From Priestia endophytica DSM 13796 (GTDB lineage Bacteria > Bacillota > Bacilli > Bacillales > Bacillaceae_H): a stretch of DNA of 64,000 nucleotides. This document shows positions 63,161 to 64,000 of the stretch, one piece after another; position 1 is the stretch's first letter; the number at the start of each line of letters is the position of its first letter. The notes under the pieces are model-generated. The model was not told the DNA's origin, did no database searches, and saw only the letters and a list, made by a program, of their open reading frames with translations. The stretch is from the NCBI RefSeq assembly GCF_900115845.1, contig NZ_FOXX01000001.1, forward strand, positions 186,001-250,000. Direction: 5' to 3'. The position numbers and the translations under genes are program-made.

Positions 63161-63224
63161 AGTATAAAACACTGTCCCACCAAAGTCTGTCAGTTCATGA
63201 TGAGAGAAAGAAGTAATTTTGACG
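63161..63224 (-). promoter_or_regulatory. Spo0A-dependent spoIIG promoter with wide spacer
   Basis: On the minus strand CTGACA (63188-63193) and TATACT (63161-63166) are 21 bases apart, too far for a normal sigma-A promoter, as in the spoIIG promoter of B. subtilis. Sequences CGTCAAA (63218-63224) and TGACAGA (63186-63192) each match six of seven positions of the Spo0A box TGNCRAA. Confidence 0.6.
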
Positions 63225-63260
63225 TTTTTTTGCTCATTTTGTTTTCTTCTCAAATAAAAA

Positions 63261-63288
63261 AATCCCGAGAGGATTTCCTCTCGGGATT
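63261..63288 (-). terminator. Terminator after ftsZ
   Basis: A perfect 13-bp stem AATCCCGAGAGGA/TCCTCTCGGGATT with a tiny loop is followed by T runs on the minus strand. It lies 13 bases after the ftsZ stop; no bpr gene follows as in B. subtilis. Confidence 0.92.
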
Positions 63289-63301
63289 TTTCATTTTATG
63301 C

Positions 63302-64000
63302 TTAACGACGACGATTGCGGTTTCGTAAGAATGTCGGAATATCTAGCGCATCATCAGATTGAGATGGCTGTGAAGAAGGACGGCTGTACTCTTGTTGAGA
63401 AGTTGGCTGTTCTTCACGCTTTGGCGCAGGCTCGCGTTTTAAAGGCTCACGCTTCGGCTGTTCACGCTCATATTTTTGCGATAGTGGGGGACGTGATTGC
63501 TGTGCTGCTTTTGTAAGATTTGAATCATCAAACCCTGTCGCAATAACTGTAACAACAATCTCATCTTTTAAACTTTCATTGATAACCGATCCGAAAATCA
63601 TGTTTACTTCTTGATCTGATGCAGAAGCAACAATATCAGCAGATTCTTGGACTTCATAAAGGCTTAAGTTTGTTCCACCTGTAATGTTCATTAGAACCCC
63701 TTGCGCTCCATCAATAGATGTTTCAAGAAGCGGACTTGAAATCGCTTTTTTCGCTGCTTCCGCTGCACGATTTTCTCCTGTTGCAATTCCGATTCCCATT
63801 AAAGCAGATCCTCTGTTAGACATAATTGTTTTTACGTCTGCAAAGTCTAAGTTGATAAGACCAGGAACAGCAATTAAATCCGAGATACCTTGTACACCTT
63901 GACGAAGTACGTTATCTGCTTCACGGAATGCTTCAAGCATTGGCGTGTTTTTATCAACGATTTCAAGAAGACGGTCATTTGGAATAACAATTAGCGTATC
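63302..64000 (-). CDS. ftsZ: Cell division protein FtsZ, C-terminal part (cut by window edge)
   Basis: The last 232 residues of FtsZ, including the end of the GTPase domain ([18 protein letters not shown]-type segment, here [14 protein letters not shown]) and the C-terminal GTPase-activating region ([17 protein letters not shown]). The linker follows, rich in lysine, arginine, glutamate and proline, with a conserved end [10 protein letters not shown] plus RRR that binds FtsA, SepF and ZapA-type partners. The reading frame runs out of the window at 64000. Confidence 0.98.
   Translation of the reverse strand, partial: DTLIVIPNDRLLEIVDKNTPMLEAFREADNVLRQGVQGISDLIAVPGLINLDFADVKTIMSNRGSALMGIGIATGENRAAEAAKKAISSPLLETSIDGAQGVLMNITGGTNLSLYEVQESADIVASASDQEVNMIFGSVINESLKDEIVVTVIATGFDDSNLTKAAQQSRPPLSQKYEREQPKREPLKREPAPKREEQPTSQQEYSRPSSQPSQSDDALDIPTFLRNRNRRR

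Overview
The window is a chromosomal core segment of an endospore-forming, low-GC Bacillaceae bacterium (Bacillus in the broad sense). The evidence is the Bacillus subtilis-like gene order running from ftsZ leftwards to rplS, the sporulation genes spoIIGA, sigE, sigG and spoVM, the intact pyr operon with three PyrR attenuators, and an ileS T-box. I cannot name the species. Almost everything lies on the minus strand, so transcription runs from high to low coordinates; only rpmB and rqcH are on the plus strand. Both window edges cut genes: ftsZ at the right and rplS at the left.

In transcription order: ftsZ (3' part) ends at a strong terminator. Next is the spoIIGA-sigE-sigG sporulation block with stage-specific promoters, then ylmC, then the ylmD-ylmE-sepF-ylmG-ylmH-divIVA cell-division cluster. 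ileS follows under a T-box. ylyA, lspA and rluD precede the pyrimidine operon pyrR-pyrP-pyrB-pyrC-pyrAA-pyrAB-pyrK-pyrD-pyrF-pyrE, whose genes mostly overlap by a few bases. rqcH and caxP diverge from one intergenic region. After these come yloC, remA-gmk-rpoZ, coaBC-priA, fmt-rsmB, prpC-prkC-rsgA-rpe, thiN and spoVM. rpmB then diverges from yloU-fakA. A membrane gene resembling a PTS IIC protein sits between fakA and the L-serine dehydratase pair sdaAB-sdaAA, which is translationally joined to recG. The FapR-controlled lipid operon fapR-plsX-fabD-fabG-acpA follows, then rnc-smc-ftsY, ylxM-ffh, rpsP, ylqD-rimM-trmD and rplS.

Functionally the window combines UMP synthesis under PyrR control, fatty-acid initiation under FapR control, the signal-recognition pathway (ffh, ylxM, ftsY), ribosome and tRNA maturation, ribosome rescue (rqcH and ylmH/rqcP), chromosome condensation (smc), division (ftsZ, sepF, divIVA) and the forespore and mother-cell sigma switches.

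I found no mobile element, prophage, CRISPR array, toxin-antitoxin pair or undescribed multi-gene system. The most useful observations are small. The sigG leader combines a sigma-F-type promoter, a hairpin that buries the ribosome binding site, and a TTG start. A PTS IIC-like gene lies next to serine dehydratase. Three genes that B. subtilis carries here (khpA/ylqC, rlmN, def) are missing, and each junction holds a hairpin. ylyA encodes a short cysteine-free protein behind a sigma-G-like promoter. Many starts were chosen downstream of the longest open frame from the ribosome binding site and family alignment; these choices are stated per gene.
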